64,000 nt of DNA from Streptomyces sp. NBC_01775 (GTDB lineage: Bacteria > Actinomycetota > Actinomycetes > Streptomycetales > Streptomycetaceae). A model generated the notes under the pieces. The model did no database searches, was not told the DNA's origin, and saw nothing but the letters and a program-made list of their open reading frames with translations. A program made the position numbers and the translations under genes. Below are positions 15,322-23,367 of this stretch, piece after piece; positions within the stretch are counted from its first letter, which is position 1, and the number at the start of each line of letters is the position of its first letter. Location: the NCBI RefSeq assembly GCF_035917675.1, contig NZ_CP109104.1, positions 6,634,001 through 6,698,000 on the forward strand. The letters run 5' to 3'.

Positions 15322-16800
15322 TCACAGTGTCTGGGGTGTGGCGAAGAGCCGCTCCGGGTCGTAGGCGGCCTTCACCTTCGCCAGCCGCTCGGCGTTGGCT
15401 CCGTAGTAGGCCCGTCGCCAGTCACGCAGCGCCGGGTCCGCGTAGTTCTGGTAGGCGCCTCCGCCGGCCCAGCCGCGCATCGCCGCGTGCGTGCCGTCCA
15501 GCCACTCGCGGTGCCCCGCGACCGTGGCGGCCTGCGCCCGGTCGGGCCAGGAGGTGAGGTACTGCGCGAGGAAGCGCGCGTCCCGGTGCACGAAGGCCGT
15601 CGCGTCCGGTGGCACCCGGTTGACGGCCCCGCCCAGCGCGTCCAGCGCGACCATCCCCGCGCCCCCGCCGCTCAGTCCGGCCAGCCGCTCGACACGGGCG
15701 AGCAGCGCGCGGACCCCGGCGGGCGGCAGCGCGCGGGTGAAGAAGTCCGAGCGCGCCGCGTACGACTCGCGGACCACCCGCCCCCGCTTCGTACGGCCCG
15801 GCAGCGTGCCGCGCTGGTGGGCCTGGGCCAGGGTCCAGCCCGAGACGCCGCCCATCACCTTCATGGCGTCCATGAACGAGTGCCGCCGCAGTGACACGTC
15901 GGAGGCCGGGGCGCGGATACGGCCCGCGAGCCGGTCGAGCTGGTTCTCCAGCTCGCGGCGGGCGCCCAGCGACAGCCCGCCCAACCGCACGCTGCCCGGT
16001 CTGCCGCCCGCCGGTGCCGTCAGATGGAGGTTCGCCCATATCTCCTCCGGAGCCATCGGCGCCCAGCGCTGCCACTCGCGCAGCACGGCAGCCGCCGTCG
16101 ACCACGGCCAGTGGAGGAAGAACGTCACGCACGAGGGCGCCACATGGGTGCGGAAGTCCAGCGACGTGACCACGCCGAACTGGGCGTTGCCCGCGCCGCG
16201 CAGCGCCCAGAACAGATCGCCGTCCGTGTCCGCGTCGACCTCGCGCAGCCTGCCGTCGGCGGTGACGAGCCGGGCGCCCGTCAGGCTGTCGGACGTCAGC
16301 CCGTAGGCGCGCGACACGGCGCCGATGCCGCCGCCCAGAGCCAGCCCCGAGACCCCGACGGTGGGACAGGTGCCCGCCGGTATGGTGCGCTTGTGGGCGC
16401 TCAACGCGCTGTACACGTCGATCAGTTTGGCCCCCGCGCCAACCGTCGCGGCCCGCCCCGAGGCCGTCACCTTCGCCATCATCTGCACGTCGATGACGAG
16501 CCTGTCCCGGCCGCTGGACCAGCCGGCGTAGGAGTGTCCCCCGCTGCGGACCGCCACCGGTATCCCGTGGCCGCGCGCGAAGGCCAGGCACTCGGCGATG
16601 TCGCCGGGCCCCGCGCAGTAGGCGACGGCGGCCGGACGCAGCGTGTCGAAACGCGGGTTGAACAGCTTGCGGGCCGCCGTGTAGTCGCGGTCTCCGGGGC
16701 GCAGCAGCGTGCCCTCCAGGCCCGTACTCAGCGCGTCCCACGCGGCGCCCTTGGCGTCGCCGTACGTCCTGATCCCCGTCATCCCGGTCAACCCCGTCAT
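15322..16800 (-). CDS. FAD-dependent oxidoreductase, BBE-like with bicovalent FAD motif
   Basis: A 492-residue oxidase of the PCMH/berberine bridge enzyme family. Residues about 55-220 are the FAD-binding domain with RSGGHSYAGW (His about 89, expected 8-alpha FAD linkage) and GTCPTVGVSGLALGGG (Cys about 145, expected 6-S-cysteinyl linkage), so bicovalent flavin is likely. The C terminus has the BBE segment YQNYADPALRDWRRAYYG ending DPERLFATPQTL. Such enzymes oxidise sugars, alcohols or aromatic natural products. ATG 16800 has GGAG 13 nt upstream; ATG 16782 is possible. No Tat signal is seen from this start, so it is probably cytosolic. Confidence 0.88.
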   Translation of the reverse strand: MTGLTGMTGIRTYGDAKGAAWDALSTGLEGTLLRPGDRDYTAARKLFNPRFDTLRPAAVAYCAGPGDIAECLAFARGHGIPVAVRSGGHSYAGWSSGRDRLVIDVQMMAKVTASGRAATVGAGAKLIDVYSALSAHKRTIPAGTCPTVGVSGLALGGGIGAVSRAYGLTSDSLTGARLVTADGRLREVDADTDGDLFWALRGAGNAQFGVVTSLDFRTHVAPSCVTFFLHWPWSTAAAVLREWQRWAPMAPEEIWANLHLTAPAGGRPGSVRLGGLSLGARRELENQLDRLAGRIRAPASDVSLRRHSFMDAMKVMGGVSGWTLAQAHQRGTLPGRTKRGRVVRESYAARSDFFTRALPPAGVRALLARVERLAGLSGGGAGMVALDALGGAVNRVPPDATAFVHRDARFLAQYLTSWPDRAQAATVAGHREWLDGTHAAMRGWAGGGAYQNYADPALRDWRRAYYGANAERLAKVKAAYDPERLFATPQTL

Positions 16801-16945
16801 CCGCGTTCCCGCTCCCGCCGTGCCTGGGACAACCCGCGGGTGTCCGTGCCGTGTTCCCCCGCCCCTGAGTGAGGCGTACCGGACCAGCACACAGGAAGGG
16901 AACGCACGGCGCGCGAACAGTGTCGGGAACGTAACCCGGGCGCGG

Positions 16946-17968
16946 TCACCAGGCGCCGTCCCCGGAGGCGGGCGCGTTCGGTGCGACGGCCGTGCACGGT
17001 GCGACGGCCACGTCCGGTGCGGCAGGCGGCGGTTGGGCGAAGCACGCCGTCGCGGCGGTCCTGAAGCCGTGCCGGGCGTAGAGCTGTGCGACGCGCTCGT
17101 CGTTCGCCGTCAGGAAGACCGTCGTCAGACCGAGCCGGTGCGCCTCGGCGACCAGTGCGGCGGTGACGGCCGCGCCCAGCCCGCGCCGCCGCGCGCGGGG
17201 GAGGGTGCCGATGCCGACCAGCTCCGTGGTTCCGCCGAGAGGGAGCAACTGGCCCGCGCACAGGGGCACTCCCGCGCCGTCGAGCGCGGCGGCGACGACG
17301 GTGTGGCCGGCGCGGATACGGTCCCGGGCACGGGCGACCGCCCACGGGGTGACGTACAGCCGCACGGCGTCCTCCAGCCGCAGCCCGTTGCCGCTCCCGG
17401 GAGGTCCTGCAGGAGGTTCCCCGCCCGGCTCCCCGCCCGGCCCCTCGCTCGGCCCCGTGCCCGGCTCCCCGCCCGGTGGCTCCGCGAACGCGAGATACGG
17501 GACGGCCAGCGCGCCCGGCAGCGCCGGATCCTCGGGCCCCAGCACGCGCGCCCCGCCCTCCCGGCGCTCCGGCGCACGGACGGGGTCGGTGTCGGCGGCG
17601 GCGGTGTGGGCGGTGTCGGTGTGGGCGTCGTCGGCGTCGGCGGCGTTCAGCACCATCAACGGCCGCTCCCACACCCGCAGCCCCGTCGCCTCGGCGGCGG
17701 CGCGCAGCCCCGGGCTGTGTTCGCCTATCCACTCGAAGCTCTCCGGCACCCCCAGCCGGCGCTGCCGCTCGCGCACCCGCCGCACCTGGTCAGGGCCGGG
17801 CGCGTGACCCGGGCCGCCCACCGTGGGCCGCGCGTAGTACGGGAACGGGGCGCCCTCGTCGGCCACGTACAGCGTCAGCGGACCGAAGTCCTCCGCCCGG
17901 CCCGAGACCCGTGGCACGGCATCCAGATAGGTCTCGACACGGCGCATCGGATCAAGGGCAAGGGTCAC
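16946..17968 (-). CDS. GNAT-family N-acetyltransferase
   Basis: About 340 residues. The C-terminal third carries the GNAT acetyl-CoA site: VGIGTLPRARRRGLGAAVT with the Q/RxxGxG/A loop, followed by VFLTANDERVAQLYARHGF. The N-terminal part (ETYLDAVPR, PYYARPTVGG, SFEWIGEHSPGLRAAAEATGL) is typical of an actinobacterial two-domain GNAT subfamily. A Gly/Pro/Glu-rich insertion of about 30 residues lies in the middle. GTG 17968 is preferred, with ATG 17947 as an alternative. It is divergent from the DinB-like gene at 18039. The substrate is unknown. Confidence 0.82.
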   Translation of the reverse strand: MTLALDPMRRVETYLDAVPRVSGRAEDFGPLTLYVADEGAPFPYYARPTVGGPGHAPGPDQVRRVRERQRRLGVPESFEWIGEHSPGLRAAAEATGLRVWERPLMVLNAADADDAHTDTAHTAAADTDPVRAPERREGGARVLGPEDPALPGALAVPYLAFAEPPGGEPGTGPSEGPGGEPGGEPPAGPPGSGNGLRLEDAVRLYVTPWAVARARDRIRAGHTVVAAALDGAGVPLCAGQLLPLGGTTELVGIGTLPRARRRGLGAAVTAALVAEAHRLGLTTVFLTANDERVAQLYARHGFRTAATACFAQPPPAAPDVAVAPCTAVAPNAPASGDGAW

Positions 17969-18025
17969 CCCCGCACCCAACCAGCACCCCTCCCGCACCC
18001 GCCACCCAATTCGGCACTCTCCGGT

Positions 18026-18031
18026 TACAGT
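18026..18031 (+). promoter_or_regulatory. Putative -10 element for the DinB-like gene
   Basis: TACAGT is followed by exactly 7 nt and the ATG at 18039, consistent with leaderless transcription. No SD is present upstream of that ATG. Confidence 0.5.
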
Positions 18032-18038
18032 CGGCGGC

Positions 18039-18554
18039 ATGACTGATGTGACCGGGTTTTCCGCGCGAGGAGACGTGAGGCCGCCCCTGGTGGAGGCCGG
18101 CGAGAAGGAGACGCTGAGGGCCTTCCTCGGCTATCTGAGGGAAGCGGTGATCGCCAAGGCCGCGGGCGTGACGGACGAAGTGGGGCTGACCCCCGGCGTT
18201 CCGTCCGGCACCAGCCTGCTCGGGCTGATCAAGCATCTGACACTGGTGGAGCAGAACTGGTTCGAGTGGGCCTACGCCGGGCGAGGCGAGGGCGAGCCCG
18301 CCGAGGACAGCGAGCCCCCGGCGCCGGGGGAGACGGCACGGACACTCATCGCCGCGTACCAGGAGGCGATCCGCAAGGCCGACGAGATCGTCGCGGACTG
18401 CGACGACCTGTCCCGTCCCGGCGTCCGCTCGCTCCGCGAGACCGCGCCGCCCTCGCTGCGCTGGGTGCTCGTCCACATGATCGAGGAAACCGCCCGCCAC
18501 GCGGGCCACGCGGACATCCTCCGCGAACAGACGGACGGCGCCACCGGCCGCTGA
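18039..18554 (+). CDS. DinB-family (DUF664) protein
   Basis: A 171-residue four-helix DinB/YfiT-like protein. The metal-binding triad His residues lie in LLGLIKHLTLVEQNWF, and VLVHMIEETARHAGHADILRE near the C terminus, as in DUF664. These are mycothiol- or bacillithiol-dependent transferases by family relationship, but the reaction is unknown here. The start is supported by a TACAGT -10 box at 7 nt and by divergence from the GNAT gene. Confidence 0.85.
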   Translation: MTDVTGFSARGDVRPPLVEAGEKETLRAFLGYLREAVIAKAAGVTDEVGLTPGVPSGTSLLGLIKHLTLVEQNWFEWAYAGRGEGEPAEDSEPPAPGETARTLIAAYQEAIRKADEIVADCDDLSRPGVRSLRETAPPSLRWVLVHMIEETARHAGHADILREQTDGATGR

Positions 18555-18603
18555 CGGTTGAGCGGAGGCACCCCCACGCCCCCGCTCACCCATCGCGGCC
18601 CGG

Positions 18604-18648
18604 CACGTATCCCCTCGGCATGTGTTCCCTCGGCACGTATCCCCCCGG
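18604..18648. repeat. Three 15-bp direct repeats
   Basis: CACGTATCCCCTCGG, CATGTGTTCCCTCGG and CACGTATCCCCCCGG are consecutive. They sit between the convergent ends of the DinB-like gene and the reductase gene, immediately after the stop codon of the latter. They could encode repeats of a lost C-terminal tail or simply be slippage products. Confidence 0.85.
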
Positions 18649-18654
18649 TGCGTG

Positions 18655-19275
18655 TCACATCGTGCCGAACGTCGGCCGCCCGTCGGGGGCGTAGGTGTGC
18701 ACGGCCACGCCTGCGGGGGTCGTGTCCGACTCCAGCAGGCGCAGGGCCGTGGGCACGGCGCCGTCGGCGAACAGCCGGCGGCCCCTGCCCAGGACCACGG
18801 GGTAGACGAGCAGGCGGTACTCGTCGATCAGGTCGTGCTCCATCAGGGACCGGGCCAGGTCGCCGCTGCCGTGGATCTGGAGTTCGTCGCCCGGCTGCTC
18901 CTTCAGCCTGCGTACGGCGTCCACCGTGTCCTCGGCGACGGCGCCCAGCGGCGTCGAGCCCTTCCAGTCCAGGTGGTTCAGCGTGGTGGTGGCGACGTAC
19001 TTGGGCAGCGCGTTGAGGCGCCGGGCGATCACCGGGTCCTCCTCGTCGCTGACCTGCGGCCAGTACGCCGCGAAGATCTCGTAGGTCACCCGCCCCAGCA
19101 AGAAGGCGCCCGCGCGGCCGAACCACTCGGTCACGTGCCGCGCCATGTCCTCGTCGGCGTACGGCACCAGCCAGCCGCCGAGGTCGAATCCGTCGCGCGG
19201 ATCCTCCTCGGGGCCGCCGGGCCCCTGCATCACACCGTCCAGTGACAGAAACGTGGTCAGGGTCAGCTTCGCCAT
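18655..19275 (-). CDS. Dihydrofolate reductase family (RibD C-terminal-like) protein
   Basis: A 206-residue RibD-C/DHFR-fold protein, similar in layout to YwjB/YyaP-type reductases. It begins MAKLTLTTFLSLDGVMQGPGG and contains FLLGRVTYEIFAAYWP and LQIHGSGDLARSLMEHDLIDEYRLLVYPVVLGRGRRLF, all hallmarks of the family. Probably an NADPH-dependent reductase whose substrate is not known; it is not the essential FolA by length or motif. ATG 19275 has GAGGAG about 10 nt upstream and is chosen over an in-frame codon at 19344. Confidence 0.88.
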   Translation of the reverse strand: MAKLTLTTFLSLDGVMQGPGGPEEDPRDGFDLGGWLVPYADEDMARHVTEWFGRAGAFLLGRVTYEIFAAYWPQVSDEEDPVIARRLNALPKYVATTTLNHLDWKGSTPLGAVAEDTVDAVRRLKEQPGDELQIHGSGDLARSLMEHDLIDEYRLLVYPVVLGRGRRLFADGAVPTALRLLESDTTPAGVAVHTYAPDGRPTFGTM

Positions 19276-19401
19276 GGGTCTCGTCTCCTCGCTCTGCGTA
19301 CGGAAGGGCGGGCCCTTCCCTCCACAGGAAGAGACCCGCCCCACGAGGAGAACTCATCGGCCCCGCCGCATCCGGCAGGCTCAGGCGTCAGTGCCCCGGA
19401 T

Positions 19402-20757
19402 TCAGGCGACCGGCGCGCCCTCCTCCGACGGCAGCGTGTCCATGAAGGAGCTGACGGAGAAGACCGCGCGCCCCGCGCCCGCCGGACCGTATCCGGGGGG
19501 CGAGGACAGCCCGTGCCGCTGCATCGCCGAGCGGTAGGCGTCCAGCATCCGGATGTGGTACTCCAGCGGCGCGCCCTGCGGGTTGGTCCTGCCCAGCGGC
19601 GTCGTCGGCTCGGGGCACCAGGTGGTGAAGCGGGGCGTGATGCCGTGCGACATGAAGAAGTCCAGGCCCTCGGTGGTGGAGGCGATGGCCTCGTCCACCG
19701 TCCCGAAGCCGAACGGCTCGGCCATCTCGATGCCCGCCACGAAGTTCGGGATCACATTGCGGGCGCCGAAGACGTCCGCCGAGTCGAGGATGCGGCGGTG
19801 CCACTCCTCGCGGCCGACGTAGCGCTCCTTGCCGGGGCAGTGCAGCTGGAAGAGCCGCTTGTCCCACACCTCGAAGTTCGGGTGGTAGATCTTGATCCCG
19901 TAGTCGTGGAAGCGCTTGACGTCGTCCTTGGGCAGGGCCTGTGCGACGACCTTGCCGGTCCAGCGGTCCGGGAAGCGCTCCTCGATGGCCTTGGCGTACT
20001 GCCCGTAGAAGTCGGCCTCGTCCTTGCCCTGCACCTGCGAGGTGATCGACCCGCCGGTGAGGGTGTAGGCGTGGGAGGCGCCGAGGGTGTCGTGGTCGGA
20101 GATGATCTGGAGCGCCTCCAGCACCTCCTCGACCGGCTTGACTCCCGTGTACGGGCGCCCGGCGGCCTTGTGCTGGCGCCAATTGTGGTTGATGTCGCAG
20201 TACTGGCACTCCTCCTTGGCGCCGAAGTACTGGCACACCCGGAAGACCGTCAGATAGATCAGGTAGCCCCACTGGATGGTGGGCGCCACCTCCATCACGG
20301 ACTTGCCGTTGGCGAGCGTGTGCCGGTAGTACTCCGGCATCGGGGGCAGTCCGACGTCCGCGATGCGCGTCCCGTCGAGGTAGAGCCCGAGGGACCCGTC
20401 CTCACCCGCGCGTACGCGGTACGGCGAATCCGGGTTCACGCGGACGGACACCACGGTGCGGCGCAGGTCGTAGGCGCCGCCGGTCAGCACGATCTCCTCC
20501 GGCGGGCGCCGCAGCGCGGCCTCACCCAACTCGGGCAAGGTGCGGTGGTCGAAGGAGAAGATGAAGTACGACTTCGGCTTGACGTCACCGGACGCGGAGT
20601 CGCTGGAGTCGCTCAGGGCCGAGTCGTCGAAGGCCATCCCGCCCCGGAGCAGGTCCTCCTTGATCACCGCCTCGCGCGGGATGTGCGGGAAGCGCTCCAT
20701 CAGGTCTTCGATCAGCGCGGTCCGGTTGTCCTGCTGCGTTGACGGCTTTGGCGGCAT
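19402..20757 (-). CDS. Radical SAM protein with atypical CX8CX2C cluster motif
   Basis: A 451-residue radical SAM enzyme. The 4Fe-4S ligands read VCQYFGAKEECQYCDINHN: Cys175, Cys184 and Cys187, giving CX8CX2C rather than the canonical CX3CX2C. A Gly-rich SAM-binding strand follows (YTLTGGSIT), then a TIM-barrel-like stretch with HPNFEVWDKRLFQLHCPGK and PNFVAGIEM. The N-terminal 150 residues are an extra domain. GAGGAG is about 10 nt upstream of ATG 20757. It is monocistronic and its reaction is unknown; no precursor peptide or natural-product genes adjoin it. Confidence 0.85.
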   Translation of the reverse strand: MPPKPSTQQDNRTALIEDLMERFPHIPREAVIKEDLLRGGMAFDDSALSDSSDSASGDVKPKSYFIFSFDHRTLPELGEAALRRPPEEIVLTGGAYDLRRTVVSVRVNPDSPYRVRAGEDGSLGLYLDGTRIADVGLPPMPEYYRHTLANGKSVMEVAPTIQWGYLIYLTVFRVCQYFGAKEECQYCDINHNWRQHKAAGRPYTGVKPVEEVLEALQIISDHDTLGASHAYTLTGGSITSQVQGKDEADFYGQYAKAIEERFPDRWTGKVVAQALPKDDVKRFHDYGIKIYHPNFEVWDKRLFQLHCPGKERYVGREEWHRRILDSADVFGARNVIPNFVAGIEMAEPFGFGTVDEAIASTTEGLDFFMSHGITPRFTTWCPEPTTPLGRTNPQGAPLEYHIRMLDAYRSAMQRHGLSSPPGYGPAGAGRAVFSVSSFMDTLPSEEGAPVA

Positions 20758-20974
20758 GGTGTGTCAGGCTCCTCACTTCGCGGCCCTGGGGGGCTCCCAC
20801 GACGGTACTCCGGCGCCTGAACCGGCCGCACACCTGCCTCCGGTCCCGGGCCTCCGCCCCATGCCTCCGCCCGTGCCCGCGCCCCGGCGGGGTGAGGTCC
20901 CGCCGGGGTGTCTGCCGTCCGGCCCGGACCCTTCGCTGTCCTGTGCCGTTGGCTGCCGTGTGCCGTTCGCCCGT

Positions 20975-21178
20975 TCAACTCCAGACGTCGGGGCCGCCGC
21001 CGCGCCACTCGATGAGGTTCGGGTCGTCGAGCTGGATGTCCGAGGGATCGAGCCCTGCCCGCCGCAGAAACTCGAACACGTCCTCCGGCTTGTGCGCGAA
21101 CCCGAGGCTCTCGGCATGCGCGGTCACGCGCCGCCCCCCGCTGCCCGACGGTGGGTGTACGACGATCGGTGGAGTCAT
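20975..21178 (-). CDS. Small conserved-looking protein, 67 residues
   Basis: Begins MTPPIVVHPPSGSGGRRVT and contains PEDVFEFLRRAGLDPSDIQLDD, a mix of a beta N terminus and an amphipathic helix, ending DPNLIEWRGGGPDVWS. It looks like a small folded protein. I do not recognise a function. The ATG at 21178 has a G-rich leader (GGGGGG) immediately upstream; an in-frame extension to 21214 is less likely. Confidence 0.6.
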   Translation of the reverse strand: MTPPIVVHPPSGSGGRRVTAHAESLGFAHKPEDVFEFLRRAGLDPSDIQLDDPNLIEWRGGGPDVWS

Positions 21179-21450
21179 ACCCCCCAGCGTGCGCCTGTGG
21201 CCAAGGCATCGCATCCGCGGGGGTCCGCTCCGCGCGCACCGTCATCCGGGCACGGTGGTGAAGGGGGCACGTCCCGGCGCCTCCGCTTTCCCTGCCGGGC
21301 GCTTGCCGGGTGCCTGCCGGACGCCTGCCGGGTGCGGGCGCCGCCGCGTCCCGTTCGGGTGAGGGCCCAACGGGTGAAGCGCCGCCGGGTCCCGAATGCG
21401 CGGCGCGGGCCCTGGGCAGCCCGCACCTGTTCCGACCTGCCCCTCCGGGC

Positions 21451-21501
21451 ACGACCCGCCCCACGCGGGCGAGAGACGAGACCCGCCCCACGCGGGCGGG
21501 A
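21451..21501. repeat. Direct repeat upstream of the small secreted protein
   Basis: ACCCGCCCCACGCGGGCG occurs twice, 27-28 bp apart, just upstream of the start at 21519. Each copy contains the small hairpin CCCGCCCCACGCGGG. It may affect the 5' leader. The rest of 21179-21450 shows no gene. Confidence 0.75.
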
Positions 21502-21518
21502 AACGAGAAAGGCATCGC

Positions 21519-21755
21519 ATGCGCAAGCGCACCGCCCTCGCCGCCGTCGCACTGACCGCCACCGCGCTGCTCGCCGGCGCGGGCACCGCCACGGCCTGCC
21601 CCGACCACGGTCACGGACAGGGCCGCGACCAGGGGCGTAACCAGGGCAACAGCGCCAACCCGGCGTACCCCCACCACGCGAACACCCAGGCGCCGTACAC
21701 ACAGACCGTCCCCAAGCCCCAGAAGGACCCGTACGACATCCTGATGGGCCGCTGA
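21519..21755 (+). CDS. Small secreted protein, 78 residues
   Basis: A Sec signal peptide (MRKRTALAAVALTATALLAG, cleavage likely near ATA|C at residue 26) precedes a short mature peptide of about 50 residues rich in His, Gln, Asn and Gly (PDHGHGQGRDQGRNQGN), ending YDILMGR. Only one Cys follows the signal, and the lipobox is poor, so it is probably a secreted peptide and not a lipoprotein. A strong hairpin follows the gene. Function is unknown; the His/Gln-rich part could bind metal. Confidence 0.7.
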   Translation: MRKRTALAAVALTATALLAGAGTATACPDHGHGQGRDQGRNQGNSANPAYPHHANTQAPYTQTVPKPQKDPYDILMGR

Positions 21756-21793
21756 CCCCCCTCGCCAAAGAAACGGACGAAGCGACGCCACCC

Positions 21794-21830
21794 AAGGGCG
21801 CGGCCTCGGGAACCCCGGGGCCGCGCCCTT
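21794..21830 (+). terminator. Strong hairpin downstream of the secreted peptide gene
   Basis: AAGGGCGCGGCC pairs perfectly with GGCCGCGCCCTT across a GC-rich inner stem and small loop. It starts 38 bp after the stop at 21755. There is no T-run, as is usual in Streptomyces terminators. Confidence 0.7.
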
Positions 21831-21959
21831 CGCACGCACCGGCGCCTGCCCGAAATCGGCTGGTGGCCGGCGGGAGGCCCCGGCTACAGTCCGGCCCCAT
21901 GAGTGCCTTCGCCGCGTGCGCTGCCTGCGCAGCCGCAGCCGCTTTCACGAGGATCCGCC

Positions 21960-22180
21960 GCTCCTAGTGCCCCTCCCGGCAAGCTTTGCCCCGTCGCGCC
22001 GCCCAGCACGCACTCCCCCGAGCTCTCCGAGCAGGGGGTGCCCCCAGCCGCGTTGGCCAAAAGCCCTGGTAGCTCCTTCCCCAAGCTCTCAACTTCGTTC
22101 GAGCAGGGGAGACCCCAATCAAGGGCTTCCGGCCGCCTTGCGATCGCACGCACCGGACGACGCTCCTTCCGGGCAAACAC
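21960..22180. repeat. Interspersed repeat material upstream of erm
   Basis: The interval contains two related motifs, GAGCTCTCCGAGCAGGGGGT near 22018 and CTCTCAACTTCGTTCGAGCAGGGG near 22087, plus CAAGCTTTGCCCCG. Such blocks are scattered through Streptomyces intergenic DNA. No coding potential is apparent on either strand. Confidence 0.5.
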
Positions 22181-22309
22181 TGCCGGTCACGGCACTAGCG
22201 GCGGTGCCTCTCCCGTCCGTTCGGAGAAGAGTTCCGCCGCTTCAGCGTGTACGCGCCGGGCGGCGACTTCGTGCTGCCCGGTTCCTCCTTCCGAAGCCGC
22301 GGAGAAACT

Positions 22310-23113
22310 GTGCCCAGGCACCACGAAGGCCGCCATGAGCTCGGCCAGAACTTCCTCAACGACCCCGCCACGATCCGCACGTTCGTGGATCTCGTGGCCC
22401 GTACCAGCGGGCCGATCCTTGAGATCGGCAGCGGCGACGGCGCGCTGACCCTGCCCCTGCAACGGCTGGGCAGGCCGCTGATCTGCGTGGAGATCGACCG
22501 CCGCAGAGCCGCGCGGCTCGACCGGCGTACGGACGCCGCAACCACCGTCGTCGGCGCCGACTTCCTGCGCTACGCGACTCCCCGCACACCTCATGTCCTC
22601 GTCGGCAACCTGCCGTTCCACCTGACGACGGCGATGCTCCGCAAGATCCTGCGCGTGCCGGGCTGGACCGACGGCGTCTTCCTCGTCCAGTGGGAGGTCG
22701 CCCGCCGCCGGGCGGGAGTGGGCGGCGCGACGATGATGACGGCGCAGTGGTGGCCGTGGTGCGACTTCGGGCTCGTCGCGCGCGTATCCGCCGCCGCGTT
22801 CCGGCCGCGGCCGGGCGTCGACGGCGGGCTGATGACCCTCACCCGCCGCACCGAGCCGCTTCTCCCGCCCGCACATCGCGCCGCGTACCAGGACTTCGTC
22901 CACGCCGTCTACACCGGCAGGGGGCGGGGCCTCGCGGAGATCGTCGCCGCCGTGGCCCCCGGCCTGTCCCGCCGCCGGCTCCACACCTGGCTGCGTGAAC
23001 AGGGGCTGCGCCCGACGGCCCTTCCCAAGTCCCTGACGGCGCGGCAGTGGGCGCGGCTGTATCTGCTCGCGGAGCCGGAACGGGAACGGCGCGGAGCCGT
23101 CGGCCGCCCGTGA
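22310..23113 (+). CDS. 23S rRNA adenine-N6 dimethyltransferase, Erm family
   Basis: A 267-residue Erm methyltransferase predicted to methylate A2058 of 23S rRNA and give macrolide-lincosamide-streptogramin B resistance. Motifs are RHELGQNFLNDPATI, the SAM site ILEIGSGDGALTLPL, the acidic VEID, and NLPFHLTTAML (NLPF catalytic motif); QWEVARRRAGVGGA follows. The pattern is closest in my reading to Erm(O)-type proteins of streptomycetes. GTG 22310 is favoured by GGAGAAA just upstream; an in-frame GTG at 22247 would add 21 residues. No macrolide cluster is nearby. Confidence 0.9.
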   Translation: MPRHHEGRHELGQNFLNDPATIRTFVDLVARTSGPILEIGSGDGALTLPLQRLGRPLICVEIDRRRAARLDRRTDAATTVVGADFLRYATPRTPHVLVGNLPFHLTTAMLRKILRVPGWTDGVFLVQWEVARRRAGVGGATMMTAQWWPWCDFGLVARVSAAAFRPRPGVDGGLMTLTRRTEPLLPPAHRAAYQDFVHAVYTGRGRGLAEIVAAVAPGLSRRRLHTWLREQGLRPTALPKSLTARQWARLYLLAEPERERRGAVGRP

Positions 23114-23226
23114 CCGCCCCTGACCGCCTCTGACCTGCGGTCCCGCGCGGGCCGCCGTGGATTGTCAGTGGCCGCTGCCACACTCGCCGTATCCGTATCC
23201 AACATGCTGGCTGCGTGTGGACGGAA

Positions 23227-23252
23227 GGCCCCGCCGACAGCGCGGCGGGGCC
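23227..23252 (+). terminator. Perfect 10-bp hairpin after erm
   Basis: GGCCCCGCCG and CGGCGGGGCC flank a 6-nt loop, about 115 bp after the erm stop and 38 bp before the MerR-type promoter. It is a good insulator or terminator between the two units. Confidence 0.7.
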
Positions 23253-23289
23253 GCCACCACCCCCTCTCGGCACCCGTCCGGGCCCGGTG

Positions 23290-23320
23290 TTGACCTTGTC
23301 CTTGGGGCAAGCCACAGCAT
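23290..23320 (+). promoter_or_regulatory. MerR-type promoter with 19-bp spacer and internal operator
   Basis: TTGACC (23290-23295) and CAGCAT (23315-23320) are separated by 19 bp, the overlong spacer typical of MerR-activated promoters. The spacer region carries the imperfect palindrome CTTGTCCTTGGGGCAAG (23295-23311; arms match at 6 of 7 positions). It precedes the gene for a MerR-family protein by about 48 bp, so autoregulation by DNA untwisting is likely. Confidence 0.7.
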
Positions 23321-23367
23321 CGTCGGTGCCGGGCGAAGGGCCCGGTATGAGGAGGGTCGCGGGACGT

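Noticed and set aside
22190-22310. Erm leader peptide for macrolide-induced attenuation
   Set aside because: No convincing short ORF with SD and paired stem was found; constitutive expression is as likely.
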